A stretch of DNA of 64,000 nucleotides from Hyaloscypha bicolor E (GCF_002865645.1 NW_020194600.1:310001-374000), one strand, 5' to 3'. Positions 13,701 through 28,615 are shown, counted from the stretch's first letter. Notes: generated from the letters alone by a model not told the origin. A program made the numbers and translations.

Positions 13701-16700
13701 ACTTTCTAAAAGAAGTATAATATTTTTAGAGCCGAGCTTTTCCTACTATCTCCTAATACTAAACCTATTAGCCTAATAAACTATAGGCCTAGTTTAAAGT
13801 AAGAATGGCCTATTTTATCTAAAATAGAGCTAGAATAAGTATATACTTCTAAGATAAAGGGGAAAACCCCAGGACCAGACTTAGTTACTCAAGAGATTAT
13901 AATTCATACTTATAGAGCTACTTTAGATATTTTTTATAGGCTATATTCCTTATTTATTAATAAGGAGTACTATCCTAAAGTCTGGAAACAAGCTACTGGC
14001 TTTATTCTAAAGAAATTAGGAAAACCAAACTATTTCTTACCTAAAGCATATCGAGTTATTTCCTTACTTAATTACTTAGGGAAGGTTTCTAAAAGAATAC
14101 TAGCTAAGAGACTTAGTTATTTAGCCGAGACTAGTAATCTATTATATCTCTCCTAAATAGGAGATAGGCTATATAAGTCAGCTATTAATACTGCTTTATT
14201 ACTATAGAATAAAGTAGAGACTAATAAGTCCTATAAGCTAAAAACTAGTACTTTCTTCCTAGATATTAAAGACGCCTTTAATTACATATCCAAGAATAGG
14301 CTATTATAGATTATAATTAGTTTATTATTACCTACTAGCCTTATTCTCTGGGTATTATTATTCTTAGATAACCGGGTATTAAAACTAGCTTTCAATAATA
14401 GTATTAAAGTATTTAAGTCTATACTTACTAGTATTCTATAAGAAAGCCCTATATTACCTATACTATTTCTAATCTATATTAGAGATTTATTTAAATTAGT
14501 AAATATTAGTTTTAAGTCCTATTTAGATAATATATCTCTTATTACTACTTCTAATAGTCTTAAAAAAAATACTAAGACTTTAGAATAAGAAGTAAAGGAC
14601 TTAGTCGAATTAGGAGACAAAAACGCTATTAGCTTTAATATAGATAAAACTGAGCTTATTTACTTTAATAATTCCAAGAATAAACCTAGCTTAAAACTAC
14701 TTAATAGGGAACTAGTTTCCCCTAGTAAAGTAATTAAGTAAATAGGAATATACCTTAACAAGAATCTCAGATTTAAGAAACATATAGCCTATAGGGCTTC
14801 TAAAGCAAAACAAGCCTTTTATAGGATTTAGAGACTTATAAATATATTATATAATTTATTTCTATTTGTAATTAGATAGCTATATTTAGCTTATATTACT
14901 AGTATAATAGACTATAGTTCCTTACTATAGTAGAAGACTAAAAGTAAAGCTCAAATTAGGCCTTTATAGGCTATTTAGAACCTAGCTTTAAGGAAAACCT
15001 TAGTAGTATTTAAAACTGCTCCTATTATTCCTATAGAGGTCGAATTAGCTTTACTACTACCTATTATAAGGTTAAACCATAGTTATTATTAATATGCCTT
15101 CTATATCCTTAAATTAAGTCTAAAGTATCCTATTAGACTAGAGTTTAAGAAATTCTTTTAAAGATCTAAATAATTAGAATTAATAGACTCTAATATAGAT
15201 TCTATTTATAGTCTAAATACAGATCTAGTTCGAGATTATAAGGCTAAAATGTCTCAAATTAAAATTATAGTTAATTCTATTAAGGAACTTATAGTTTCTA
15301 AGAATTTAGAGATTATAAGGCACTTTTATTTTGCTTCCTGAAATAGAGAGATACCTTATAAAATCACTATATTAAGATAGCCTAAAGAAGAGACTACTAT
15401 ATTATATAATCTTTACTTAAAGACTTTATATAATAATAGCTCCGTACTATTTATATATATAGATGAATCTCAAACTCAGAAAGAAATCGGAATAGGCCTA
15501 GGGCTCATTATCTATAGTTACGAAACTTCTTATATACTAGTTATAGCTAAATATAAAGAAAGCCGAAATATAGGAGCTAGTACTATAGTCTATAATAGAG
15601 AACTAGAAGGCGTTACAAGTACTATTAAATATACTAGTAGTAAAGCAAAGAAAGAAGAGCTTTATAATATCTATATAGATAACCAAGCTAGTTTACTAAG
15701 ATTAAAAACTTCTTCTAATAAGCCGGAATAAAGCCAATAGATTAGAGCTATACTAGCCACTAAAGCCCTTATAGCTAAAGGAGCTAGTATAGAACTAATC
15801 TGGGTTCCTGGCTATATAGATATAATTAGAAACGAAGAAGCAGACATACTAGCTAAAATAGGTACTACTTCTCCTATATTAGAACCTGAATTAGTAAAAA
15901 CCTCCTTTGCTTTCCTAGGGATCCAAATTAATAAAGTTAAGAAATAAAAGTATAGACTACTTTTGGAATCTTATACTAAACCAAAGACCTAGCTAGAATT
16001 ATATAGTAATATATATCTATAGAAAGTATTCAAGAAAATACAGCTACCTATAGGAACTCTAAGGTTACTAGCTAGTACCTTCTTCTAATTAAAGCTAGGC
16101 CACAGATACCTAAAGTCCTATTTATATAGGCTAAATATAGTATCTAATAATAAATGCAAATATAGTAAGACTAAGAATATAAAGCACCTCCTTTTATATT
16201 GCGAGCTATATAAGGAGGAATGATTTAGACTATTTAGTCTATTTAAAGGTAGCTTAGATACTAGTACTTTTAACCTATAAGTTCTATTATATATAGAAAT
16301 TAGTATACCGAATATACTAGTATTCTTAAAAGAGACTGGTTTATATATAAGAAAATGGTATTTGAACTAAAGCATAGAAGTGGAAGAAGTGAAAATAGGA
16401 GAGGAAATAGGAGAGGAAATAGGAGAGGAAATAGGGGAGGAAATAGGAGAGGAAATAGGGGTGGAAATAGGGGAAGTGGAAATAGGAGAGTAGGAATAGG
16501 GAGTAGTAATAGAAATAAAGTAATAATAGGAGAGGAATTGTAATTTATACTTATTTTCTTTATTTCTTTATTTCCTTACTATTACTATTCTAGGGGTACG
16601 TCCCTAACTATTTATTATACCTATATTAGAAATTGGGCCTATATATAAACTATAGAGATATATACTAGCTAGCTAGCCATACTATATAGTTCTAAACTAA

Positions 16701-16734
16701 TAAAGTATATTAAAAGGAAAAAAAAATAAAAAAT
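10712..16734 (+). mobile_element. Tad1-like LINE, copy 2, inserted into Copia-A
   Basis: The flanking Copia sequence is duplicated as TAACTAGCTCT at 10,701-10,711 and 16,735-16,745, the expected footprint of target-primed reverse transcription. 5' to 3': a GC-richer leader (10,800-11,040); ORF1 (about 11,050-12,460) whose zinc-knuckle cysteines mostly read as tyrosine; an APE endonuclease with LLGDFNIYYP near 12,890; RT with FLDIKDAFNYI near 14,260 and a YLDN box near 14,525; RNase H (about 15,430-15,890) with WVPG and ADILAK; and a terminal GH...YL..L segment near 16,100. The 3' UTR has a 12-bp repeat and ends in an A-rich tail. Full length but not coding-competent. Confidence 0.85.
16383..16498. 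repeat. 12-bp tandem repeat in the 3' UTR of LINE copy 2
   Basis: About nine copies of GGAAATAGGAGA with G/A variants. In one frame it reads as RGN repeats (16,355-16,543), which is a by-product of the repeat and not a plausible protein. Confidence 0.85.
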
Positions 16735-19700
16735 TAACTAGCTCTCGAGCCATATATATAAAGAGGCCTATATAAATATCTATAGCTTTTTTAAAGGCTC
16801 CGGTTTCTATTATTGAAATTTAGATAAATGAAATACTACTACCTTAGTAATTATAATAGTAAAGAACCCTAAAAAGACAATATTTAAGCTTATCTAAATA
16901 CTAATTAATAACTTATATAAATTATAGTATGGCCTTACTCCTGCTTTATAAAGTACCGAATTCCTATATAATAAGATTATTACCTCTTATTAAGGCTTAC
17001 TAGTATACTAATATATAGTCTCGGACCTTCCTAATAATCTCGGCTAGCTTATTAATAAGCTCTAATTATTTATTACTACTTATAAGAAGAAGTAATAAAT
17101 TAATACTAAAACCTACTTTACTAATTAATAATACTATTCTTAAAACTCTCTAAACTATTATTTGTCCGGAAATTATTAATATAGACCTAGCTATAATTTC
17201 GGAACTTATAATAACTATTCTAAGTCCTATAATTATAATAAGTATATTCTAAAGTCATATTTTATATATAAGAGACCTAAATACTACTTATAAAAATATA
17301 TACTAGAGAAATAAGAGGCTAAGAAGGCTTAATTCAAGAATAGAAATATTTACTAATTTAGATCCCGAAATATCTATAACTTTAATAAACGCTTTAGTAA
17401 TACTTATATATAGTATATTACTAAATTCGAAAAAGAAGAAAATAATAAGAATAGTAAGAACAAACTAGTAGGTAATACTTTTAAAGCCTTACTAGCAGAA
17501 ACGAATAAAGGAAAGAAATATTATTCTAATTCCTATTTTACTTTTATTAAGAGCTTCTTAGCCGCTTCTATAGCTCCTGCTTCTACTATTCCTATAACTA
17601 ATACCCTTATAAATAACCTTACTTCTCTTTTCCTTATATATTAGATAATAAGCAAAAACTATATCTTAGAGCCTATTAAATAGATAAAAGATACCCAGAT
17701 ATTTATAATTAATAATATATTAAGATATAATACTTATTACTTTTATAGAGTTATAATTAATACTAGAGCCTCTAAATTCTCAATTACTAGTTCTAACTAA
17801 TTTCAAGCTTTATAATAGACTAATAGTAGTATTAAACTTAATAAAACTACTAAAGGTTAAATTAATATCTAGTTTAGTATCGGATCTATATCTTCTATTA
17901 GATCTATAATAGTAAGAATACTAATTAGGCAAGTATAATTTCATATTATACCTATAAAAACTCTATTTCTACTTAGCTTAGCTAATATAAATAAGCTAGG
18001 AATTTACTTTAATAATCTTACTAATTATTTTATTACTTCTAATAAATGCTTTATACCTATAATATAATATTTTGGATACTTTTTCCTACTTTAGAATACT
18101 ATTCTATAAAGCTTTATTTCCGAATTCTTTACTTATAACTCCTGCTTTCTTATAAAGATTAAATTATAATATTTATACCGCCATTTTAGTTATTTATTTA
18201 TTAGTAAGCTTCGAAATATACTAGAATAAGCAGGCTATAATATTAATATAGAAGCCCTTAAGTACCTTATAAAGTATTATAAGTAATACCAGAAATTCGG
18301 ATAATTACCGGAATAATTTAAGTTTAACCTGAGAGATAATATTAGCTTTAATTATTTTATTATTATTAATATTTTCTATATTTCCGGTAAGCCTATATTT
18401 TATATTATTAATAAAGGTACTAGATATTAAGCCGGCTAATAGCTTTAAAATATTAGTATATTATATATTTGGGATATCCTAAAGTAATATTAGATTAATA
18501 CCTATTTAGGCCTTTCCGATTAGATTATAGCAGATACCGGAAAGAAGTTTACTAGTAAGGAGTTTGCTTAGCTTATAAATACTATAGGAACTAAGGTCAA
18601 AATCGTTCCTATAGAAACTTATAGTTCTATCAGAATTATAGAATACTATTATAGCCCGATTTAATATATTTATTTTATTATTATAGCCAAAATTAATGAA
18701 ATTAATAAGGATACTATACTTTAAATAGCTTTTAAGGCTATTAATAATTCTACTAGACCCGATAGTATTATTCTAATTCTCTTGGTTTATAGTATTTTAC
18801 TCCAAATAACCGAATATAATACCCTATTATTAATTATATTATAATAATTAGTAGTACTTAAGAAGGTAATAGTAGAAATTCAGAAGCTTTAAGCTAGATA
18901 CCAGATTATAAATACCCTAAATACCCGAAATAGTTCTAGTACTACTAATATTTATAAACTTCCCTTAAATTCGGACATTCTTATATAATATAAAGGAAAT
19001 ACTAGTTAATCTAATAGTTAGAATAGGCCATATAAGCTAGTAGCTATTAACGGGAAGAATTATATACTAGCTTTATTATATAGTAATACTATTTTTTACT
19101 TAATCTTTATAAAGCCCTTTTATATAGGAAATATTAAGGTTATTACTAATAGCCCCGAACCTAAACCTGTTTCCGAACTTTATAGTAAGGCTAAAGGTAA
19201 TACAGGTATAATTTCTCTTACTATTTCTACTATTTTACTAAAATATAATAGAGGATATCCTTATAAGAACCCGGATTTTATAGTATTTCTATAGGATAAT
19301 AACCTATATAAGAACTCCTATTAAGTTAAAGTTACTAGCTTCCTAGAAAATGGCATATTTAAGATTACTTCCAGATCTCAGATACTAAAGAAGATATATA
19401 TCTTTAATTCCCGGTTTATTAATAAGATTAAGAATAAGGGTATAGAGAGAGAGTTTAAGAAGTCAAGACTAGTTATTCAGGCTTATAATAATAGTAAGAA
19501 ATATATAGTATTAATATAATTACCTATTATTTAATATATTAGCCAGAGAATTATCCTTAATATTACTATTATAATAATAAATATTATAGAGCTATATTTA
19601 TATAATATCTCGCAAGCTTATATCTAATTAATAACCTTACTTAACTATAATTTTTATATTAATTTACCTTATAAGCTTACTAGAAAGCTAAATTTAAATA

Positions 19701-21053
19701 ATAATTCAATTCTAAAGATTATAAAACTACTATATAGTATACTAGAAGCTAGGAACTACTAGTTTAAGACTTACTATTCCTATTATATTAATAAGCTTTC
19801 TATAGAATAGTTAACTTATAACTCTTGCCTTCTCTATAGCAAGTAATTCTTTAGAATTATTTGCTTTTAAACTAATAATACCTTATTTATTAGAACTAAT
19901 AATTTTATAAAAATAGAGTAACTAAAGCTTTAAAAGACTAAGTTCTTAACTAAGAAATATAAATGCCTTACTATTAACTATAATCTCAAGTTTAATAAAG
20001 GTATTATTTATATAAATATTACTAGAATTATTCTTATATAGGAATACTAGTATAAAAACCTCTAAATTATTTCTATAAAAAATACTACTATTATAAGTAA
20101 TAGGAGTACTATTTATTAAGATCTCTTTATTAAAGACTAATATATTACCTAATATACTAGAGAAGTATATATTATATTAGTCTATTAACTAGAAGCTTTA
20201 TATAACCTATTAATTATTACTTAAGCTATTAAATCTTCGGAAACTAATATAAAGGCACTTAATAAGTACATTTAATAGTAAATTAAGAATACTACTAGAA
20301 GACTAAGATTCGTAAAGCTAGTAAAGAAATTCTTATATTTAATTATTTTTACGAATACTTTATTTATAAATAATAGAGATTTCTTTTCCTAAATTAGATA
20401 TATTCTAGTTCTAATAAATAGAACAAGATATACTAATATTATTTACTAGTTCTTTACTAAATACAAGAGAATTACTAGAAGTATTCTAGCTTTAGAACTT
20501 TATAATATGGCTTATAGCTTTAATATAAGCGCTTTAGTTAAATCTATAATTAATAGAATACTAGAAATAGAACTATTATTAGTAGTTTATACGGATTTGA
20601 AGTTGTTATATAAATGCCTTATTAAATTAGGAACTACTCGAGAAAAGTATCTAATAATTAATATAATATATTTTTACTAGATATATAAATAATAAGAGAT
20701 TATAGAAATTAAATAGATTAAGGGAGAATTAAATCCTGCTAATTCCATAACGAAATTAAAGCTAATAAATGCCCTCAAATATCTAATTAATACGAATATT
20801 ATATAATTAGATATAGAAGAATAAATCGAGTATAGATAGAACAAGAAATAAATATATAAGATAAGAGAATATTATAGGAAGGGAAGTTATATATAAAAGG
20901 CTATAGCCTTTAGTATATAACTAAAACCTCGGAAGTAATATAGATATATAGAGTATTTGGGAAATCTGGTACTAGGCCGGATTAGAGAATTTATATATAA
21001 TTAGAGAAAAATATTATTTTTTGCGTTTTTAAAGAGTTTCTAGTATTAGTATA

Positions 21054-21342
21054 GCTATTTCTTTAGGAATTATATATATAGTTACAGAATATGAGATACG
21101 GGATATAGGTAATAGAATATAAGTAATAAAATATAGGATATAGGATATAGTTATATAACCTCGCATCTTATTAGTAACTCGACTAGTAGACTAGACTTCT
21201 TTAGGCTTAGTAGATTTAGGAATTATATATTAATATTATAATATTATAATTTCTATTTCTGAATAATAATAACTTTACTAACTAATATAACTAGTATTTT
21301 CATACCTATATAATAGTATTATATATTACTAGTAAACTAATA
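21054..21342 (+). repeat. Copia-A 3' LTR
   Basis: Pairs with 9,003-9,301. Preceded by a short purine-containing run ending TTTCTAG and followed by the ATTAT target duplication. Confidence 0.85.
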
Positions 21343-21347
21343 ATTAT

Positions 21348-21792
21348 TAAAAAAATATATAATATTTTCCCGGGGTTTATATTAATATAAAAAGACTTAT
21401 TTATAAAAAAAACTTTAAAAAAGAAATATATATATTAATTAAATTATTTCAAATTTTCTTTTAAAAAATTATTATAATATTTTTATATTTCTATTTCTAT
21501 ATTTATATATTTATATATTTCTATTTTTATATATATTATATAATATTATATAATATTTCTTCTAGTTTTTAATAATTAAATAATTATATTTATAATATCT
21601 AATTATATTTATAATTTTTAGTAATTTTAGAAATATAATTATATAATACTTATAATAACTAAACTCTAATTTTAAATAATTAGAAAAATAATAAAACTTA
21701 TTATAATAATTCTTTTTATTTAATTAGCTATTTTTATTTTTTATTTTTATAATAAAAATATTACTAATATTTTTAATAATAGTAATTATTAT
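21348..21792. other. AT-rich spacer between two Copia elements
   Basis: Low-complexity A/T sequence with one GC clamp (TTTTCCCGGGG near 21,370). No open frame and no recognisable repeat family. Confidence 0.4.
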
Positions 21793-21797
21793 ATTAT

Positions 21798-22070
21798 TAT
21801 TAGTTTACTAGAAATATATAATACTATTATATAATTATAAAATACTATTTATATAAATTAGTAAAGTTATTATTCAGAAATAGGAATTATAATATTATAG
21901 TATTAATATATAATTCCTAAATATACTAAGCCTAATAGGAACTAGCTACTAGTCAAGTTACTAATATAATATAAGGTTATATAATTATTATTTATATCTC
22001 ATTATTTTTAGTTACTTTTATATTATATAACTATATTATATAACTATTAATAACTATAGCTATACTAATA
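21798..22070 (-). repeat. Copia-B 3' LTR
   Basis: Begins TATTAGTTTACT and ends GCTATACTAATA on the plus strand, the reverse complement of the Copia-A LTR ends. Followed by the A/G-rich element interior. Confidence 0.8.
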
Positions 22071-24979
22071 CTAGAAACTTTCTAAAAATGCAAAAAACAG
22101 AAAATAGTACTTTTCTCTAATTATATATAAATTCCCTAATCTGGTCTAGTACCAGATTCCCTAAATATTTTATATATTTATATTACTTTTAAGATTTTAG
22201 TTATATACTAAAGGCCGCGGCCTTTTATATATAACTTCTCCTCTTATAATATTTTCCTATCTTATATATTTATATTCCCTAATCCGGCCTAGTACTAGAT
22301 ATTTAGATATTAGATATCTAGATACTTAATTTCCTAATCTGGCCTAGTACTAGATACTTAGATACTAGATATCTAGATATCTAATACTAAAAGAATTTCT
22401 ATATATATTCTTTTATTTATATATCTATTTTTTACTTTATTTATATTTAACCTATTTCTTTATATCTAATTATATAGTATTTATATTAATAAGGTACTTA
22501 AGAGTATTTAATAGCTTCGATTTTATTATAAAATTAATAGGATTTAATTCTCTCTTAATTTACTTAACTTCTATAATCTCTCGTTATTTATATATTTAGT
22601 AGAAATATATTATATTAATTATTAAGTATTTCTCTTAAATAGTACTTAATTTAATAAGGTATTTATATAATAACTTTAAATTTATATAAATAACTAATAG
22701 TAGTTCTATTTCTAATACTTTATTAATTATAGATTTAACTAAAGTACTTATATTAAAACTATAAGTTATATTATAGAGTTCTAAAGCTAGAATACTTCTA
22801 GTAACTTTCTTATATTTAGTAAAGAACTAGTAAATAATTTTAGTATATCTAGTTCTATTTACTAGAACTAGAATATATCTAATTTAGAAAAAGAGATCTC
22901 TATTATTTATAAATAAAGCATTTATAAAAATAATTAAATATAAGAACTTCTTTACTAGCTTTATAAATCTTAGTTCTCTAGTAATATTCTTAATTTACTA
23001 TTAAATATATTTATTAAATACCTTTATATTAGTTTTCGAGGATTTAATAGCTTAAATAATAATTAATAAGTTATATAAAGCTTCTGGTTAATAGACTAAT
23101 ATAATATATATTTCTCTAGTATATTAGATAATATATTAATTTTTAATAAAAAGATTTTAATAAATAGTACTCTTATTACTTATAATAGTAGTATTCTTTA
23201 TAGAAATAATTTAAAGGTTTTTATATTAATATTCTTATATAAGAATAATTCCAGTAATATTTATATAAATAATATCTTTATTAAACTTGAGATTATAATT
23301 AAAAGTAAGAGATTTATATTTCTTAGCTAAGAACTTAGTCTTATAAAGCTTTAGTTACTTTGTTTTTATAAAATTATTAGTTCTAATAAATAAGATATTA
23401 TTAGTTTAAAGGCTAATAATTCCGAAGAATTACTTACTATAGAGAAGGCAAAGATTATAAGTTAATTATTTTATAGAAAGCTTATTAATATAATAGAAAT
23501 AGTAAGTTTTAAACTAGTAGTTTCTAGTCTCTAGTATATTATATAATAGTTTTATAATCTTTAAAATAGAATTATTCTTTAGATTTAGCTCTCTAGTAAG
23601 CTTATAAAATAAATTAATATAGAAATTATAATTAAATAAAGTTATTAATTAGATATAGGCTTATAAGATATTATATAAATATAATTCTATAATATTTATT
23701 ATTATAATAGTAATACTAAAGATAATTCTCTGGCTAATATATTAAATAATAAGTAATTATATTAATATTATATATTTCTTACTATTATTATAAGTTTAAA
23801 TAACTAGTCTCGATTTCTTAAGCTCTTTTTCTATATTCTTATTCTTAATCTTATTAATAAACCGGAAGTTAAAGATATATACTTTCTTTAGTATCTAAGA
23901 TCTAGAAATAACCTTAAATATGCCATTTTCTAGGAGGCTAATAACTTTAACTTAATAGAAATCCTTATATAGTTTATTATCTTATAGAAATACTATAATA
24001 TTCGGGATCTTATAAGAGTATTCTCTATTATACTTTAGTAAAATAGTAGGAATAGTAAGAGAAATCATACCTGTATTACTTTTAGTCTTATTATTAGGTT
24101 CGGGAATAGGTTTAGGTTTAGGGCTATTAGTAATAACCTTAATATTTCCTATATAAAAGGGGTTTATAAAAGTTAAATAAAAAGTAGTATTATTATATAA
24201 TAGAGCTAGTATATAGTTCTTTCTATTAATAGCTACTAGCTTATATAATCTATTCTAATTACTAGATTAACTAGTATTTCCTTTATACTAAATAAAAATA
24301 TTCGAATTTAGAAATAATTTAGAAATATTAGTAATACTAGAACTATTTTAGGTATTTAAAGTATTTGTAATTTAATATCTAGCTTAAAGCTTCTAAATTT
24401 CTACTATTACTTTCTTAAGTACTACTAATTACTATAATATAGTAAGTAATAGAATATTATATTTAGTTATTTAAGGTAAAGTACTATAAACTAAAAGAGT
24501 TAAAATAATACTATTAGGTTCTATAAAGTTATTAATAGCCTTAAAAGCTATTTGAAATATAGTATTCTTATTAATTTTATTAACTTTAGCTATAATAATA
24601 AGATAGGTATATTAAATTAGGCTATAGTAGTATTTTATAATTCTAATAAAGTTATAAGCTTTTATAGAAATAATCTTAACCTTAGTTCTTATAGTATTTA
24701 TAAGCTAAGCAAATTTCTTATTAGTAAACTACTTTCCGGCATTTATTATAATCTAATTAGAAGAGCCTAAATAGTTATTAATCTAGTATTACTTAAGTAT
24801 ATTTCAGGTATATATTATACTAATATTCTAGAGCTATTAGCTAGCTTAATATTAAATACTTTTATTAATAATATAGAATATAGGCTTACCAGAAATATAG
24901 AAAATATTAATAATAATAAAATAATTAAAGCTAATATTATTTTTTAGATTAAACTTAAATTATTTAAATAATTAGCTAT

Positions 24980-25266
24980 TATAAGAGAGAAACTATAATA
25001 AGATAAAAACTTATATAAAGTATACTAGAATATAAAATATAACTTAATAATAAATTAATAAATTAAAAGTATAAATAGTATATAGTATATAAAAGCTTAA
25101 TTAATTAAATATTTATAAAGAATTATTCTCTAAATCTATAAAAAAACTAGCTTTCTTATATGATTTCTATAAGTTATATATAAAAGACCGCAGCCTTTAC
25201 TATATAATCTAAACCTCAAAATTACTAAAATAACATGATTTTTAATAAGTATAGCCTATTATATTA
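24980..25266 (+). mobile_element. RIP-mutated LTR-like insert inside Copia-B
   Basis: About 285 bp absent from the same point in Copia-D (near 56,090). It is flanked by GCTAT on the left and ACTAT on the right, a 5-bp duplication differing by one G-to-A change. It is the mutated counterpart of 29,186-29,490: its start TATAAGAGAGAAACTATAA matches TGTGGGAGGGAAACTGCGA of the island copy, differing only by transitions. Confidence 0.7.
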
Positions 25267-27059
25267 TACTATATTTCTGGTATTACTTATAATACTTTAT
25301 AAAATACTTAAGGGCTTTTATATTAATATTATAGCCTACTTATTCTAGTATATTTTAGAGCTTACTAATAAATAAATAACTAAAATAATAATATAAATAT
25401 TATAATTTAATCTTTATAAAAAAGCAGGAATTATAAGTAAAGAATTCGGAAATAAAGCCTTATAATATAGTATTCTAAAGCAAGAAAGAATATTTAAAAT
25501 ATTATATTATAAATATATATTTTCTAATAAAAATAATAAAATAATTAATAAGATTATTAAAATAGATCCCTAGCTTGTTTATATTAGCTAAGCTAAATAA
25601 AAATATAATTTTTAAAAATATAATATAAAATTATACTTATCTAATTAATATACTTACTATTATAGATCTAATAAAAGATATAGATCTAATATTAAACTAG
25701 ATATTAATTTAATCTTTAGTAATTTTATTAAGTTTAATACTATTATTAGTTTATTAAAGAGCTTGAAATTAGTTAGAACTAGTAGTTAAGTATCTAGAAA
25801 CTCTAGTATTAATTATAACTTTATAAAAGTAATAAGTATTATATCTTAATATATTATTAATTATAAAAGTCTAGGCGTTTTCTATTAAAAATTTAATAGG
25901 TTTTAAGGCGCGGTTTTTGCCTATTATCTAATATATAAGAAAAAAGGAAATAAGGTTATTTATAAGAGTATTAGCTATAGTTATTAGTAAAGTAGAAGTA
26001 ATAGAAGTAGCTAAAAAGCTTTTAACTAAAATAAAGTAAGAATCTGAATAGTATTTTTCTTTTTTATTTATTTCTACTAATAAAGCCTTAAAAGTATTAT
26101 TTACTAGTTTATTCTTATTACTTTTATTATTCTTTTTACTTTTAGCTTTAGTAATATACTATATATAAGTATTACTAAAGCATTTATTAAAGTTACAGGT
26201 ATTTCGGAATCTGAACTAATAGATATTTCTATTCTTAAATCGAGCCTTTTTAGTCTTTTATTTCTCTAGTATATATTTCTATAAATAGTATTCGGGTTTC
26301 TTATATATAAAACACGACTTTGGGATATAATTATTATAATTACAGGGCTTAGAATAGTTATTACGGGTTCCGAAATTATGGCTAAGTTCATATTAATAAT
26401 TTCCGGAGAAATAATAGCTTAGAAAGTTCTAAGAATAATATTATTAATTAGTAAAGAAGATTTCGGGATTAGCTTATTATTTATTCTTATATATAATAAT
26501 AGATAACTAAAGCTTATTAATAAGCTAGCCGAGATTTATAAGAAAATCTGAGATTATATATCTATATATCCGGGAGCCTTAGTAATAAATAATAATTTTA
26601 TTATAAAGAAATTCGGTATTTTATAAATTAGGTATAAAACTATACTATAATTAATATAGTTTATTAATTAGTAATTAAATAGTCTCAAATATTATCTTTT
26701 CCGGAAATTTAGCTATTATAAAAGCTAATATAGTAGTATTTTACTTATCTATATTCCGATATTCGAATTTAGGGCCTTTAAAAAAGCTATAGATATTAAT
26801 ATAAGCCTTTTTATATATATATTAAAAGAGCTAGTTACTATAGAAATAGTTTTGAACTAGTTTCTTTAGTATAATAAAAAAAGCTCGTATTAGTACCTTT
26901 TATAAAAGCTTTATATATTAGTAAATATTAAGGAAAATAGTAATTTTATAACTAAAATTACTATTAGATCTATTATACTTTTACTTTTTAGTATAGTTCT
27001 TAATAACTTCTCTAATAAGTCTTATAATTAAAGGAAATTAGGAGTTATTTAAATATAGT

Positions 27060-27165
<106 letters not shown>

Positions 27166-28360
27166 TACTATTTATTTCTAAAGCTTTTATATTAGTATAT
27201 AAATCTAGTAGAAATATAAGATATAATAATAAAAGAAGTAATAAAGAAAATAATAATATAAGAATATTAAAAATAATAAGTTCTAGGTATTTGTTTTTTA
27301 TAAGAGTAATAAAGCCTAATAAGATTAGTTCCTTAATAAGGTCTGGTCTAGCTACTAATATATTCTTATTTAATTATATATACTATTTATTTTCTTTTAT
27401 AATTATATATAAAGTATTTATAATAGTATTAGTACTATTATTCTATTATATAAATATACTATTATACTAAAAGATTTTATATAAATATAGTATTTCCGGA
27501 AGTTCAAATTTATTAAAGTTTCCTTAATAAGTAAAGTTCTTAAAGTTATATCTAAATAGCTCTCAAAAATTATTATTAATTATTTTATAAAGAATATATT
27601 AAAATAGCTTAGTATTTAAGAACTTAGTTATCTTATCTATCTTAGTAAAGTTTAGATTAATTTCATATCTCTACTTTTTTACTAATTCCTTAAAATTATT
27701 ATTATCTATAAAGTAATTAGATTAGATAGATTTAATAAAGAAATTATTTACTATAATATATTCGGCTATTATATATTCTATAGGCTTATACCTAGTTCGA
27801 GATATAATAATTTATAAGAAAAATAGATTCATAAAAAGAAAAATAGTTTATAGAATAGATAGTTTATAAAAGATATTATATTTAAAGTAAAAATTTCGTT
27901 TATAACGAGAAATTTAGGAAGTGAAATTTAAGAAGTAAAATATCGAAATTCCGGGAGAACTTAATAATTCTAAAGCTTAAGAGCCTCAGGAATTTAAAAA
28001 AAGTAGTTTTTAAAAGGGTTTTATAGGAATTAAATAGAAATAGAATAAAATAGTTAAATAACTAACTATTTTAGTACTTGGCAAAATTAAGTACTTTTCC
28101 TACTTATATAATCGAATTATAAATAATAGGACTAATAGATATTTCCTTCTTTAATATAATATAATTAGACTATAGTAAGATTAAATATCTTTCCTGCCTA
28201 TATAACCGAATTATAAGTAATAGGATTAATAGTTATTTCCTTTTTAACTAGAATAATAGCTTTGCCCCTAAGTAATTAAATCTTAGATAAATATAGCTTA
28301 ATTCTTTCTAATCTATATATATAAATAGATCTTATTCTAATCTAAATATAAACTAATTAG

Positions 28361-28610
28361 TATTAGTTTACTAAAAATATATAGTACTATTATATAGTCG
28401 TGAAATACTATTTATATAAGTTAGTAAAGTTATTATTTAGAAGTAGGAATTATAATATTATAGTATTAATATATAATTCCTAAATCTGCTAAGCCTAATA
28501 GAAACTAGCTACTAGTCGAGTTACTAATATAATACGAGGTTATATAATTATTACTTATATCTCGTTACTTCTAGTTACTTCTATATTATATAACTATAGC
28601 TATACTAATA
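28361..28610 (-). repeat. Copia-B 5' LTR
   Basis: Pairs with 21,798-22,070 and is followed by ATTAT. It keeps more C/G (for example CTAGTCGAGTTACTAATA) than the other LTR copies. Confidence 0.8.
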
Positions 28611-28615
28611 ATTAT

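Larger units (their letters stand above)
9003..21342 (+). mobile_element. Copia-A: Ty1/Copia LTR retrotransposon, degraded, with nested LINE
   Basis: LTRs at 9,003-9,301 and 21,054-21,342 begin TATTAG and end CTAAKA (RIP-altered TG...CA), with an ATTAT duplication at 8,998-9,002 and 21,343-21,347. The internal part continues across the nested LINE, giving about 5.7 kb of Copia sequence. Order on the plus strand: gag (about 9,900-10,711 and on from 16,746); protease (IINTRASK near 17,750, from DTGAS); integrase (ADTGKKFTSKEF near 18,530); RVT_2-type reverse transcriptase (19,400-20,200, with KSRLVIQAYN and DISQAYIQS); and Copia RNase H (20,420-20,830). Protease before integrase before RT is the Copia order. 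Frames are broken by many stops. Confidence 0.85.

Noticed and set aside
16355..16543. 62-residue plus-strand ORF made of RGN repeats
   Set aside because: It is the reading of the 12-bp VNTR in the LINE 3' UTR; the equivalent array in copy 1 gives no such frame.
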